A stretch of DNA of 64,000 bases from Methanothermus fervidus DSM 2088 (lineage in GTDB: Archaea; Methanobacteriota; Methanobacteria; DSM-2088; Methanothermaceae). A program made the translations under genes and the position numbers. The DNA lies in the NCBI GenBank assembly GCA_000166095.1, contig CP002278.1:528001-592000 (forward strand), written 5' to 3'. Shown in pieces: positions 17,689 through 26,460 of this stretch. Under the pieces are notes generated by a model. That model did not search any database. It saw only the letters and a program-made list of their open reading frames with translations, and was not told where the DNA came from. How positions within the stretch are numbered: position 1 is the first letter of the stretch; every line of letters begins with the position of its first letter.

Positions 17689-19048
17689 TAATTTCACCTT
17701 TTCTTAAAACTCTCAGTGTCGAGAAATCTTTTGCTAAAATGGTCAATAAAAGTGAAATTACAAGAAATATTATTATAACAATAATAGATGAACGCACTAC
17801 AAGTTCAAATGCCTCTTTATTTAGTGGTAAAGGACCTTTGATGAATAATTTCATAAGTGAGATCACTATTGCCATTGCAATACTCATTCCTACTATTGAA
17901 GATGTTCCATATGTTCCAGCCCCCACGCCCAAAAATTCTCTTCCAACAGCGCTCAATACTAATTTTGTGTTCGCCGTGAAAAATAATCCAAAACCAATAC
18001 CATATATAATAAGCCCCAACAAAATAAATTGATAGTTTAGACTAATTATAAAACTTAGCGAAAGAATTAGAAAAATGATACCTATTGAAGCTACAACTGC
18101 TGGATTTTTCTTATCAGATAACCATCCAGAAACAGGTGAAATTAATCCAATTATTAATGGAGCAATTGTCAATATGAACCCTGTTTTTGGGACTGGTAAC
18201 CGTAAGAAATACTGAAGATACATACTCAATAAAAACTGGATAGGATACATCGCCATCATTGCAAAAAAGTAGGATAATAAATTATAACTAAATTCTTTTT
18301 TCTTAAATAGATGTATTTCAACTAATGGATTTTTTAACTTTTTTTCATGTACATAAAACGATGCCAATAATATCAAACCAAATACAACAAAAATAACATT
18401 TTCTACTTTTTTGATTGAAGACAAACCATAGACAATGAAAATCATTGAAAGTGCCATAAGCACTGCACCTTTAAAATCAAAAGGTTTTTGCTTTCCATAC
18501 CACTCTTCCTGTGTCTTAACAATTAACATGAAACATATCAATGCAATAGGTACTACTGAGTAGAATACGCTTTGCCATCCAAATTTTCCTGTCAAAATGC
18601 CACCTAAAAATGGCCCAAGAACCATTCCACTGAAACCACCCATACTTATCCATCCATATGCCTTACCTCTTTTAGTCATAGGGAGGGCTGAGCTAATTGT
18701 AGAAAGTACACCTCCAAATATCATCGCAGCTCCTATTCCTTGAAATGTTCTAAAAATTAAGATCATTTCGCAAGAGACCGAAAAGGCTGCAAGTATGGAG
18801 GAAATCAGGAATATTAAAATCCCTGTCAATAATATCTTTTTTCTTCCGTAAATATCTGCAATACATCCAAAAGGTATCTGTAATGCTGCTAATGCAAGAA
18901 AATATGCGGTAGGAATCCACGCAAGTATAACAGGGCTACCATGTAATATTTTTCCAATAGGAGGTAAAGCTACATTTAATGCATACATTAAAAAAGGCAA
19001 CATAAATTGTGTTAATACAAGTGCAAACAACAACTTCTTTTGTTCCAT
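17678..19048 (-). CDS. MFS transporter, DHA2-like exporter
   Basis: 456-aa major facilitator with about 14 predicted helices, which is the drug/proton antiporter DHA2 plan. Motif A is GCIADIYGRKK (about residues 64-74) and motif C is GMVLGPFLGG. It would export a small molecule in exchange for protons across the cytoplasmic membrane. AAGGAGGTGG precedes ATG 19048. It is the first gene of the ten-gene minus-strand array and has its own promoter and palindrome upstream. In bacterial metallophore clusters an MFS exporter often pairs with an ABC importer; the same arrangement here is suggestive. Confidence 0.9.
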   Translation of the reverse strand: MEQKKLLFALVLTQFMLPFLMYALNVALPPIGKILHGSPVILAWIPTAYFLALAALQIPFGCIADIYGRKKILLTGILIFLISSILAAFSVSCEMILIFRTFQGIGAAMIFGGVLSTISSALPMTKRGKAYGWISMGGFSGMVLGPFLGGILTGKFGWQSVFYSVVPIALICFMLIVKTQEEWYGKQKPFDFKGAVLMALSMIFIVYGLSSIKKVENVIFVVFGLILLASFYVHEKKLKNPLVEIHLFKKKEFSYNLLSYFFAMMAMYPIQFLLSMYLQYFLRLPVPKTGFILTIAPLIIGLISPVSGWLSDKKNPAVVASIGIIFLILSLSFIISLNYQFILLGLIIYGIGFGLFFTANTKLVLSAVGREFLGVGAGTYGTSSIVGMSIAMAIVISLMKLFIKGPLPLNKEAFELVVRSSIIVIIIFLVISLLLTILAKDFSTLRVLRKGEINEK

Positions 19049-19100
19049 ATTTCCCACCTCCTTGTTTTAAACCTGAAACAACTATTGGCTGATGGTATTA

Positions 19101-19147
19101 ATAAAATTTACTTTAAAAATTAAAAAGTAAATTTTATATATAAATAA
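19101..19147 (-). promoter_or_regulatory. TATA promoter with overlapping 14-bp palindrome (operator candidate)
   Basis: On the minus strand TTATTTATATATAAAA (19132-19147) is a strong TATA box for the MFS-led operon. A perfect inverted repeat with 14-base arms at 19101-19114 and 19124-19137 (core TAAAATTTACTTT / AAAGTAAATTTTA, nine-base spacer) runs from the TATA box to the predicted start site near 19113. A dimeric regulator bound there would block transcription factor or polymerase access. The arms are AT-only apart from one C/G pair, so chance is possible but 14 matched positions is long. Confidence 0.6.
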
Positions 19148-19219
19148 CATTCACTAGTGGCACTGAACAAAATTAAAAATTGGATTAAAAAGGAAATAAC
19201 ATTAATAATTAATTTTGAC

Positions 19220-20302
19220 CTAATTAGGCTGCTTCTTACAGATTATAATTTTTGAATCAAGAACATCTCCAAATTTATAAAGAGGTAGCCTACTGAATTT
19301 TTTGCTTTCAACTATATCAACAATAGAAAAGTATTTTTTTAGCAATTCTAAATAATCTTCGTAATAAAGGTCCCCTTCAAAACTATAAATCTTATCTTTC
19401 TTTTTTACACCTTCAAATTTCGTAAGATTCCATTCAAGATCCAGAAGTGGATCTTTAGAACCTTCACCTTTCTTGTAAAACGCATGTTTAGTTATGAAAA
19501 TTCCTCCATCATTTAAAGCTTTGTGAATTTTTGGAACCAGTTTTGGGTTTTTTCCGCCTGGATTATATGAGAAAAATATAATATCATACCCACTACCTAT
19601 ATCATCTACAAAAAAGTTACCTTCAATTACCTTTACCCTATCTGCATTAAAAGTTTCAAGATACTTACGTGTATCTTTGATAACATTTGGAAAATCAAAA
19701 ACATAAGCCTTTAAATTAGGGTTTAGTGTTGTAAATGCGATAGAATAAAGTCCATGACCACCTCCAAGATCTAATAATTTTCGAGCTTTCTGAAACTCTG
19801 GAAGCCTAGCAACTATATTTACAGTATCTTGAAGTTCGCCTGTAAGTATCTCTGCCGCAAGCGCATGAATAAGATTATCCTCAAAAAAATCTTCTTCATC
19901 AATATGTAACGGTCCACTCTTCATAATAGAAGGTAATCTTTCCCAAATTTTAAAACCATTATATAAGTTTTTGATAACTTCTATTTGAGAATAGTCAGAA
20001 TCTGTTTTTAGGAAAAGTTCAGCAATTTTTGTGTTTTTATATTTATCCTTTTTTTTGTTCAATAATCCTATGTTTGAAAGTACTTCACATAAGATATGAG
20101 TTAAACGAGGATGTGTTCCTATCTTATCTGATAAATCTTTTGGTTTTTTAAACTCTTCAAGGTTATCAAAAAGATTGAGACTTGTTGCTGTGTATAATAC
20201 ACAGAAAAGTTTATAATACTTAGAAGATGATCCTAAGATATCATATAACTTTTTGACATCTGTAATTTTAGGTTTTTTAAGGAGAATATTCTTTTTAGTC
20301 AC
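19220..20302 (-). CDS. O-methyltransferase with N-terminal dimerisation domain (acetylserotonin-OMT-like)
   Basis: 360 aa. The N-terminal third is a winged-helix-like dimerisation domain (PKDLSDKIGTHPRLTHILCEVL, residues about 55-80 region) and the C-terminal two thirds a class I SAM fold: LLDLGGGHGLYSIAF (motif I), AYVFDFPNVI, VKVIEGNFF, then NDGGIFITKH. This is the plan of family-2 small-molecule O-methyltransferases found in natural product pathways. GTG 20302 is chosen: it forms a GTGA overlap with the radical SAM stop and has AGAGGTG upstream; ATG 20320 lies before that site. Last gene of a three-gene operon. Confidence 0.82.
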   Translation of the reverse strand: MTKKNILLKKPKITDVKKLYDILGSSSKYYKLFCVLYTATSLNLFDNLEEFKKPKDLSDKIGTHPRLTHILCEVLSNIGLLNKKKDKYKNTKIAELFLKTDSDYSQIEVIKNLYNGFKIWERLPSIMKSGPLHIDEEDFFEDNLIHALAAEILTGELQDTVNIVARLPEFQKARKLLDLGGGHGLYSIAFTTLNPNLKAYVFDFPNVIKDTRKYLETFNADRVKVIEGNFFVDDIGSGYDIIFFSYNPGGKNPKLVPKIHKALNDGGIFITKHAFYKKGEGSKDPLLDLEWNLTKFEGVKKKDKIYSFEGDLYYEDYLELLKKYFSIVDIVESKKFSRLPLYKFGDVLDSKIIICKKQPN

Positions 20303-21147
20303 CAATAACACCTCTTGCATATACTAGGTTGTATTTTTCCAGTAGTTATAGCATAATACAGTGGTGAAGAAAGGATATCTTCAATGTTATTTCGTAAAAT
20401 ATTACCTATTGAATATTCCGGAAGAAAACAACAAGGAGTGACATCGCCATCTACAGTAACAAAAATACTTTTTCTCATTACCTTACACGGATAAAAATGC
20501 TTTGTAGGTAAATATATTTTTATTTTTAATTTTTTTGCGTTTTTTATTAATTTATTAAATAAGATTGATTCTTTCTCTAATGGAATATACTCAATAGATG
20601 GGTTGTGAAGATTAAAGAGACGATGAAAAATAATTGCATCAACTCCTATTTTTTTGCCAAGATAGATAAACTTTGGAAGATCATGAAAATTAGTTTTTAA
20701 AATTGTAACGTCTAAATATGTTTTAATGTTTTCTCTTTTTTTGATGAATTCCTTTATAATTGGTGCTAAAATATTTAAAACATTGATATCATATACACCA
20801 ATAGCAATTTCATCTAGGCCACTTGACAATAATTTATCCATTTGTTCATTTAAATAGAACCCATTAGTTGTGAGACTGACACAAAAACCAATATTTTTTG
20901 CGTGTTTAATCATTTTAGAAAGTTCAGGATTAAGTAAAGGTTCACCCCAACCATGCAATGCAACATAAGAAAAAATATTTGATGCCATGGCCTTGTCACA
21001 GATTTTAGAGAACTCATGGAAAGACATCAATTGATTCTGAGATTCACTGATATAAGGCCTCAAACAAATGGGACAATTTCTGTTACATAACCTGCTGATT
21101 TCTATTTGTAATGTCATATTATTAGCTAAAGTTGGAGGATAATTCAT
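20299..21147 (-). CDS. Radical SAM protein with SPASM-like C-terminus
   Basis: 282 aa. The radical SAM cluster motif is CNRNCPIC (about residues 21-28; CxxxCxxC), followed by GWGEPLLNPEL and LTTNG, both typical. The C-terminal part holds YPCKVMRK, DGDVTPCCFLPEYSIGNI and CKRC, the cysteine pattern of a SPASM/twitch auxiliary Fe-S site as in PqqE/MoaA-type and peptide-modifying enzymes. GAGGG lies five bases before ATG 21147, which overlaps the TPR gene by 26 bases. Substrate unknown; I found no obvious precursor peptide in the flanking gaps. Confidence 0.87.
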   Translation of the reverse strand: MNYPPTLANNMTLQIEISRLCNRNCPICLRPYISESQNQLMSFHEFSKICDKAMASNIFSYVALHGWGEPLLNPELSKMIKHAKNIGFCVSLTTNGFYLNEQMDKLLSSGLDEIAIGVYDINVLNILAPIIKEFIKKRENIKTYLDVTILKTNFHDLPKFIYLGKKIGVDAIIFHRLFNLHNPSIEYIPLEKESILFNKLIKNAKKLKIKIYLPTKHFYPCKVMRKSIFVTVDGDVTPCCFLPEYSIGNILRNNIEDILSSPLYYAITTGKIQPSICKRCYW

Positions 21148-22303
21148 TAAGTTCCCTCAATGTAAATTCCAATTCCTGATATTCTGCAATAGTTTTTGCT
21201 TTATCAAAAACTTTTCTAGCCTTTTGTTTATTTCCAAGTAACATATAAGTAAGAGCTAAGTTTTTTAGACTCTCTGTTTTATAATGTGTATGAGCATGAG
21301 GATAATACTCTGGAGCTAATTTAGCTGCAGATTTAAAGTCATCCACAGCATTATCATATAAACCTAAATTCATATAAGCCAGCCCGCGCGTGTTATACAC
21401 TGTATATTTAGGCTTCATTTGATGCGGATGCTTCAACAGTTCTGCAGATTTTTCAATACATTTTTTAAAATTGTTTGTGGCTTTTTCAGAATTTCCTTTT
21501 TTTCTATATGCTTCCCCTAATAATAACAATAAATCAGGGTCTTGAAATGGAGCAATATCTAATGCTCTGTGTAAATCATCAATAGCCTTGTCATAATCAT
21601 GTAAAAGTATATGACATTTTCCACGAGTTTGTAATGCTCTATAGTCCCATGGTGCCTGATATTCTTTAGACATTACAGCATTTACTGCCTTATCAGACAT
21701 TTTAATAGCTTTTTTTAACATTCCAGCTTGAAGATAAGCAGTTGCAAGATGCATTTTTGTCTGCCAAAGTTCATAATATTTTAATGATTTTTCGTAATCC
21801 TGTATACATCGAGATTTAAGAGTACGGTGGTAAGCTCTTCCCCTAGAAAAGTAAATTGATGCCAACGCCTCTTTCCCATTTTTTTCTTTGATTTCATCTT
21901 CATGTAAAAGTGATTTATTGTAATATTCTATAGCATCATCAAATAAACCATATCTGTCATGTGCGTTTCCCATGCCAGAATATGCAATATAAAATTGATT
22001 ATTTAAAGTTAAAGACTTTTTAAAATCTGTTAATGATTTTAAAAACATGTTTTCTTGTTCATTGGTAAAAGGCCTAAAATAAAAATGTATAAACTGTAGT
22101 AAAGTGATCCCACGCATGTAATAAAATTCTGGAACATAAGGATTATCTTTTATTGCCTTGTTAAACGCTTTTAAAGCCATTTTAAGTTTAGAAACTCCCT
22201 CAGGATCAAATCTATCTTTTCCAACATTGTAAAGTGAAATTCCTTTGTTATAATAATCTTCACCTTCCAATTTTTGAGTACTCACACTGATAGGTACACA
22301 CAT
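21122..22303 (-). CDS. Tetratricopeptide repeat protein
   Basis: 393 aa built from about eight TPR units spread from residue 15 to 380 (for example ALKAFNKAIKDNPYVPEFYY, AIEYYNKSLL, AIDDLHRALDIAP, AVDDFKSAAKLAPEY). There is no signal peptide or membrane helix, so it is a cytoplasmic scaffold. It is the first gene of the operon with the radical SAM and O-methyltransferase genes and overlaps the former, so it may hold the two enzymes or their protein substrate together. GGTGGTGAG lies upstream of ATG 22303. Confidence 0.85.
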   Translation of the reverse strand: MCVPISVSTQKLEGEDYYNKGISLYNVGKDRFDPEGVSKLKMALKAFNKAIKDNPYVPEFYYMRGITLLQFIHFYFRPFTNEQENMFLKSLTDFKKSLTLNNQFYIAYSGMGNAHDRYGLFDDAIEYYNKSLLHEDEIKEKNGKEALASIYFSRGRAYHRTLKSRCIQDYEKSLKYYELWQTKMHLATAYLQAGMLKKAIKMSDKAVNAVMSKEYQAPWDYRALQTRGKCHILLHDYDKAIDDLHRALDIAPFQDPDLLLLLGEAYRKKGNSEKATNNFKKCIEKSAELLKHPHQMKPKYTVYNTRGLAYMNLGLYDNAVDDFKSAAKLAPEYYPHAHTHYKTESLKNLALTYMLLGNKQKARKVFDKAKTIAEYQELEFTLRELNELSSNFS

Positions 22304-22356
22304 AAGATGCTCACCACCACTTAAATTTTATTAATGGATTTACATTATTTAATACA

Positions 22357-22372
22357 CATATTTATATTTTTT
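22357..22372 (-). promoter_or_regulatory. TATA promoter of the TPR/radical SAM operon
   Basis: On the minus strand AAAAAATATAAATATG gives a good archaeal TATA box, placing transcription start near 22335, about 30 bases before ATG 22303. Confidence 0.5.
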
Positions 22373-22397
22373 TAAGATAATTTAAAGTAATTTAGAA

Positions 22398-22461
22398 TTG
22401 GCAAAAAATTTGAGAATTTTGTGAATTTACACAAAAATTTGTATGTGGATTCTCATGCCAA
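22398..22461. repeat. Composite hairpin in a gene-free gap
   Basis: Nested perfect inverted repeats: TTGGCA (22398-22403) with TGCCAA (22456-22461), then TGAGAAT (22411-22417) with ATTCTCA (22449-22455), and inside these TTTTGTG with CACAAAA. They could fold as one bulged stem in RNA. It lies 104 bases beyond the stop of the 22565-23005 gene and upstream of the TPR promoter, so a terminator or small RNA is possible. Confidence 0.45.
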
Positions 22462-22564
22462 AATAGAAAATTAACCAAATAGCTTCTCTATATTAACTAA
22501 ACATTAAAATCATTGGAATATACTTTATGTATGTAATGCTACAAATCTTTCTGATACTATACCA

Positions 22565-23005
22565 TCACCTATGAGGTATTTTACCTAGTTTTCGTAAAAT
22601 AAAGTAAAGGATAATTCCTATGATCCCTATAGTAAGAAGTATATCTTCTCCCACATCACTTATATTCACCAACCATGCTTGCTTTGTTAATTCACCTATT
22701 CTACCTAAATAGCTTAATGAGAGTATAAAGCATATCAAAGGTGGTAAAAACCTTCCTAAAAGACCAGCATATTTAACATCATTAATCTTTGATCCATATT
22801 TGTCCCAATATAAAAATAAAAATACAAGATAAATACCTAGTGCGGCAGAACTTATACAAACTCCTAGCAGTATTACAAACATATGTGTTTTTGCCCAGGG
22901 CAGCAAATGAGGTTTGTACTCAGCTATAGCTTCCAATACTATGAAAAAAGTAAAGGATATAATTAATGTCCAATAAATGCCTTTTATAAATCTTTCTGAT
23001 GCCAT
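22565..23005 (-). CDS. Small four-helix membrane protein, unknown
   Basis: 146 aa with four hydrophobic segments (about residues 9-28, 42-65, 84-103 and 118-138) separated by short charged loops. ATG 23005 is preferred because AGGTGG lies directly upstream; the frame continues to 23020. I do not recognise a family. It follows the frameshifted secreted protein gene by 70 bases on the same strand and may be its membrane partner, but nothing in the sequence shows a function. Confidence 0.72.
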   Translation of the reverse strand: MASERFIKGIYWTLIISFTFFIVLEAIAEYKPHLLPWAKTHMFVILLGVCISSAALGIYLVFLFLYWDKYGSKINDVKYAGLLGRFLPPLICFILSLSYLGRIGELTKQAWLVNISDVGEDILLTIGIIGIILYFILRKLGKIPHR

Positions 23006-23074
23006 AGTACCACCTATCAATAATTCATCTTTTTAAAGAAAAAATTAAAAGGCTAGGCGTTAGTTATCAAATAT

Positions 23075-24534
23075 TTATGTGTACCGTATCTCAATAGCTG
23101 GTCCGATACAATGATAAATGGCATGATATATCGCGTAGTAAGCCATCGGATCTAACCCCTCTGATCTTGCCAACTCTACCAAGCCAAAAATTAACTCAAC
23201 TAATCCTTCCTGTAATTTATTCCAATCTTTCACTACTATCCGTGGCACTTTCTGTGTTAATTCATAGTGATAGCATGCTCCTCCTTGACCTGCAGCACCG
23301 TATATCTCTCCTAATGTTGGTATCTCTGAGTAGTAGTCTTTACCAGCTATTGTCTGACCATTATTTGCTAAGTCTACAAATATATAACTACCGGTTGGTG
23401 CACTTATCTTTAAATATTTTATGAAATCTGGGTCATGATCAATAATTGCATTTCCATTTTTCAAGGCATCTAATACTTCTTCAACTGGAGATGCTGCATC
23501 AATTCCTATCTTCCTTAAAATTATTGCTTCAAGTTCTTTAAGGATTAAACCTTTTGCAATGTTAAAGATTTTTACTTTCTTATCAAGTACACTTGGATCG
23601 CTATCTGGAGACCAATAATAATAATCTTTCTGTAGTGTAAGGGATGGAACATGGATATAAGTATATCCATTAGTCCCTCTATTCTCTGCTCCATCTCTTA
23701 CACCATTTGTTACACCGCAAATTATAAACAATGGCCATTGATTATCCACCTCCCTGTAACTTAATCCTAAGTTATCAGCGACTATTCTCACTGCATCTAA
23801 CCACATATACAATGTTTTGAAGCCTGTTAAAAATGTTCCATATGCTGCCCTTTCCCAGTTTGACATGGAATTCAAGTTAACTGCTTCATATCCTGCTCTT
23901 ATTGGATCAAGACTTAAAGCCTCTTCACCAGCTATACACAAGCTTATCACTTCTTCAAAACCTGCATCACTTCCATCAGGATTTCTTAAATTCTTATAGT
24001 GGATATATACATCCTTTGTAAATACTGGGATAGGGTACTTCTGCCAAGGATATCGTTGCCACTTAATAGTGATCTTGAATGCAAGATCGTAATAAGTTTT
24101 CCAATCGAAGTGGTCCCAAGACCAACCTTCTTTGAGTCCCTCGTAGTACCATGGATCAACGAATAATGTGTGATTATATACTTTGCCATTCACTATTACA
24201 TCCATTGATTCACCTACACCAGTTCTATCTTCTGGAAAAGTTTCATCGACACTTCTAAAACAGATGCTTATTTGGTTCACACCAGTTGGATTTATAGGGA
24301 TAATTATATCTTTTCCAGGATAATAACCTATATCTCCTCCTTCAGGATATACTGTCCAACCTCTTGTCTGCTCAATATGTATAATTATTGGTCTTTGTAA
24401 GATTTATCAAGTGAGGAAGAAGTTGTATTGTAACTTGTTAAATTAGTTGTGTTTTCTGCTGAAACACGACTCAAGAATACTAAAAAACTTAGGGATAGTA
24501 ATATTGGGAAGAGAATTTTCCTTTTAGGAATCAT
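23075..24534 (-). pseudogene. Secreted protein gene split by a frameshift
   Basis: A good start (ATG 24534, GAGGGGTG upstream) opens a signal peptide, KRKILFPILLSLSFLVFLSRVSA, followed by a Ser/Thr/Asn-rich linker and a stop at 24385-24387. The main body continues in another frame, readable from about 24400 (QRPIIIHIEQTRGWTVYPEGG) through to 23075. Adding one base between about 24388 and 24407 joins them into a 486-aa secreted protein. The body has many Trp, Tyr and Gly residues, KTYYDLAFKITIKWQRYPW and GAAGQGGACYHYEL; no named domain recognised. Either a decayed surface protein or a sequence error. Confidence 0.72.
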
Positions 24535-24855
24535 CTATCCACACCCCTCATCTATGTATCATTTTATAATAGTAATACAAAAATAGCTTATAAAGATTAC
24601 TTCCTGCACAATGATGTACATGTGTATGTCGCTAAATCACACTTTAGCGACATATATGATTTCTAACCTCTACTTAGATGCGATGGGAAAATGCCTTAAC
24701 TCATGATTAGAAAACAGTGGTTCGTTTAAATACATAGATTGTGATGGATATTTTTTGATCACTTAAGGACAGCTTTATTCATGTTATTAGCATTGCATTG
24801 ACAAAAGTATAAAATTACATAATATATATAACATAAAATCAGAGGGGGTGCCTAA
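24535..24855. promoter_or_regulatory. Divergent promoter region with 12-bp palindrome
   Basis: This 321-base gap separates the starts of the secreted-protein gene (minus) and the adhesin-like gene (plus). Perfect inverted repeat TATGTCGCTAAA (24625-24636) / TTTAGCGACATA (24643-24654) with a six-base spacer sits in the middle. TATA-like elements for the plus gene are AAGTATAAAATTA (24805-24817) and AATATATATAAC (24821-24832). No convincing gene is present; a 30-codon plus-strand frame at 24614 has no support. Confidence 0.55.
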
Positions 24856-26391
24856 ATGAAGTCTAAAGCTGTATTAACCCTCTCAACATTGCTAGTTCTG
24901 TTGGCAATTTCTCAAGCATATGGAGCTAAAGAAGTTTATCCAGAGTATGGCTCCCTTAAAGATGTAATAGAAAACTCTAATCATGGAGAGACAATATTCC
25001 TGCATAAAGGGACATATCATGCTTCAGGAATTGTGATAGATAAGAATTTAACTATTGTAGGTGAATATAAGGATGGAGTTGTAATTGATGCTCTATGGGC
25101 AAGACCCTATATTCATAATTTCCAGCGGTGCAAATGTAAGGTTGATAAATTTAACATTGACCAATGGAAATGGAGCAGGAGGTGGTGCAATAAAGAATAA
25201 TGGATATTTAGTGGTTAAGAACTGTGCTTTTGTGGATAATTATGCTAGCGAAAAGGGCGGTGCCATTTTTAACAATGGTACTTTAACAATAAATGGTTGC
25301 AGATTTAAAAATAACAAGGTCATCATACTCGGCGGCGGTACTATCTACAATTCTCGTGAAGGTCAGGTTACAATAAGTAACAGTGTATTTGTGAATAACA
25401 ATGCTGCTGTTTTTGGAGGAGCTATAGATAATGATGGTTATTTAACAATCAAAAATTGTGTATTTAAAAACAACACTGCTCGTTTTATGGGCGGTGCCAT
25501 TGATAACGGTGGTAATTTAACAATAATACATTCTACATTATTAATAATAACGTTATTAAAGAGGATGGAGTTGGCGGTGCCATTGATAATATTGGTGTTT
25601 CACATCCTATAGGTGGTAATTTAATAGGTGGTAATCTAATAATAGACAATTGTATATTTGATAGCAATGTCGCTACCAGTGGCGGTGCTATTGCCAATAC
25701 CGGTATTTTAAAAATAACAAATTCTATATTTAATAAAAACATGGTAGATGGAGCTGGCGGTGCCATTGATAATGATGGTACTCTAACAATAGACAACTGT
25801 ACGTTTAATAACAATAATGCTACTGCCTATGGCGGTGCTATTTGTACCTCAAACAACTTAAAAGTTACAAATTCTATATTTAAATGCAACAAAGCTGGAA
25901 AGGAAGGAGGAGCCATTGCTGTTGATCCAAGGGTAGTAAATAAAGGCATTATCTTTGTAGATAACTCTAATATCTTCATTGACAACCTTCCAAATGACTC
26001 CAACATTCCTCTCAATAATACCCTAAATTACAGGATAACCTTAACAAACACTGGAAAATCAACAATAACCATAAAATATTACATCTCAATCTATACAAAT
26101 TCAGTTAATGGAGAAAAAGTTGGCTATAAGGAAGTAACAATAACCCTAAAGCCAAAAGAAACAAAGAGAATATATCTTGGTAAATATCCAGCAGGACATA
26201 TAGTATCTGGGACAATGATTGTCAAAAATCCATCAAAGAAAAGAATTCAATTAAATCTACAGGTGAAATATGAAATTGAAGGATTCGATCCGGAAATAAG
26301 GAAAATAAGCAACTACATAGCTCCAAGAAAGGAATTCAAATACAGTGTGAAATACAGAGTAAATGAATATGGATCTATAGAGGTTAGCTAA
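24856..26391 (+). pseudogene. Adhesin-like right-handed beta-helix surface protein, two compensating frameshifts
   Basis: Starts with a signal peptide (ATG 24856, AGAGGGGGTG upstream; LTLSTLLVLLAISQAYG) and the entry of a pectate-lyase-like helix (YGSLKDVIENSNHGETIFLHKGTY). About seven repeats with the pattern GGAIxNxGxLTIxNCxFxNN follow, then a C-terminal beta domain ([31 protein letters not shown]). The frame moves by one base near 25085-25110 (probably the GGG at 25097-25099) and back near 25516-25545; outside this middle segment both ends are in the same frame, giving 511 aa overall. Such proteins are abundant cell-surface adhesins in Methanobacteriales. Confidence 0.8.
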
Positions 26392-26460
26392 TATTATAGA
26401 GTTTCTCCACGCGAAATAACTCTCCTTAATTTAAAGAAAAAAAGGAAAACAGAAACAAAG

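Noticed and set aside
24614-24706. 30-codon plus-strand frame in the divergent promoter gap
   Set aside because: No ribosome site, it runs through the palindrome, and the composition is not coding-like; treated as chance.
24661-24855. tRNA or other structured RNA in this stretch
   Set aside because: A GGTTCG-like string occurs but no cloverleaf arms could be paired.
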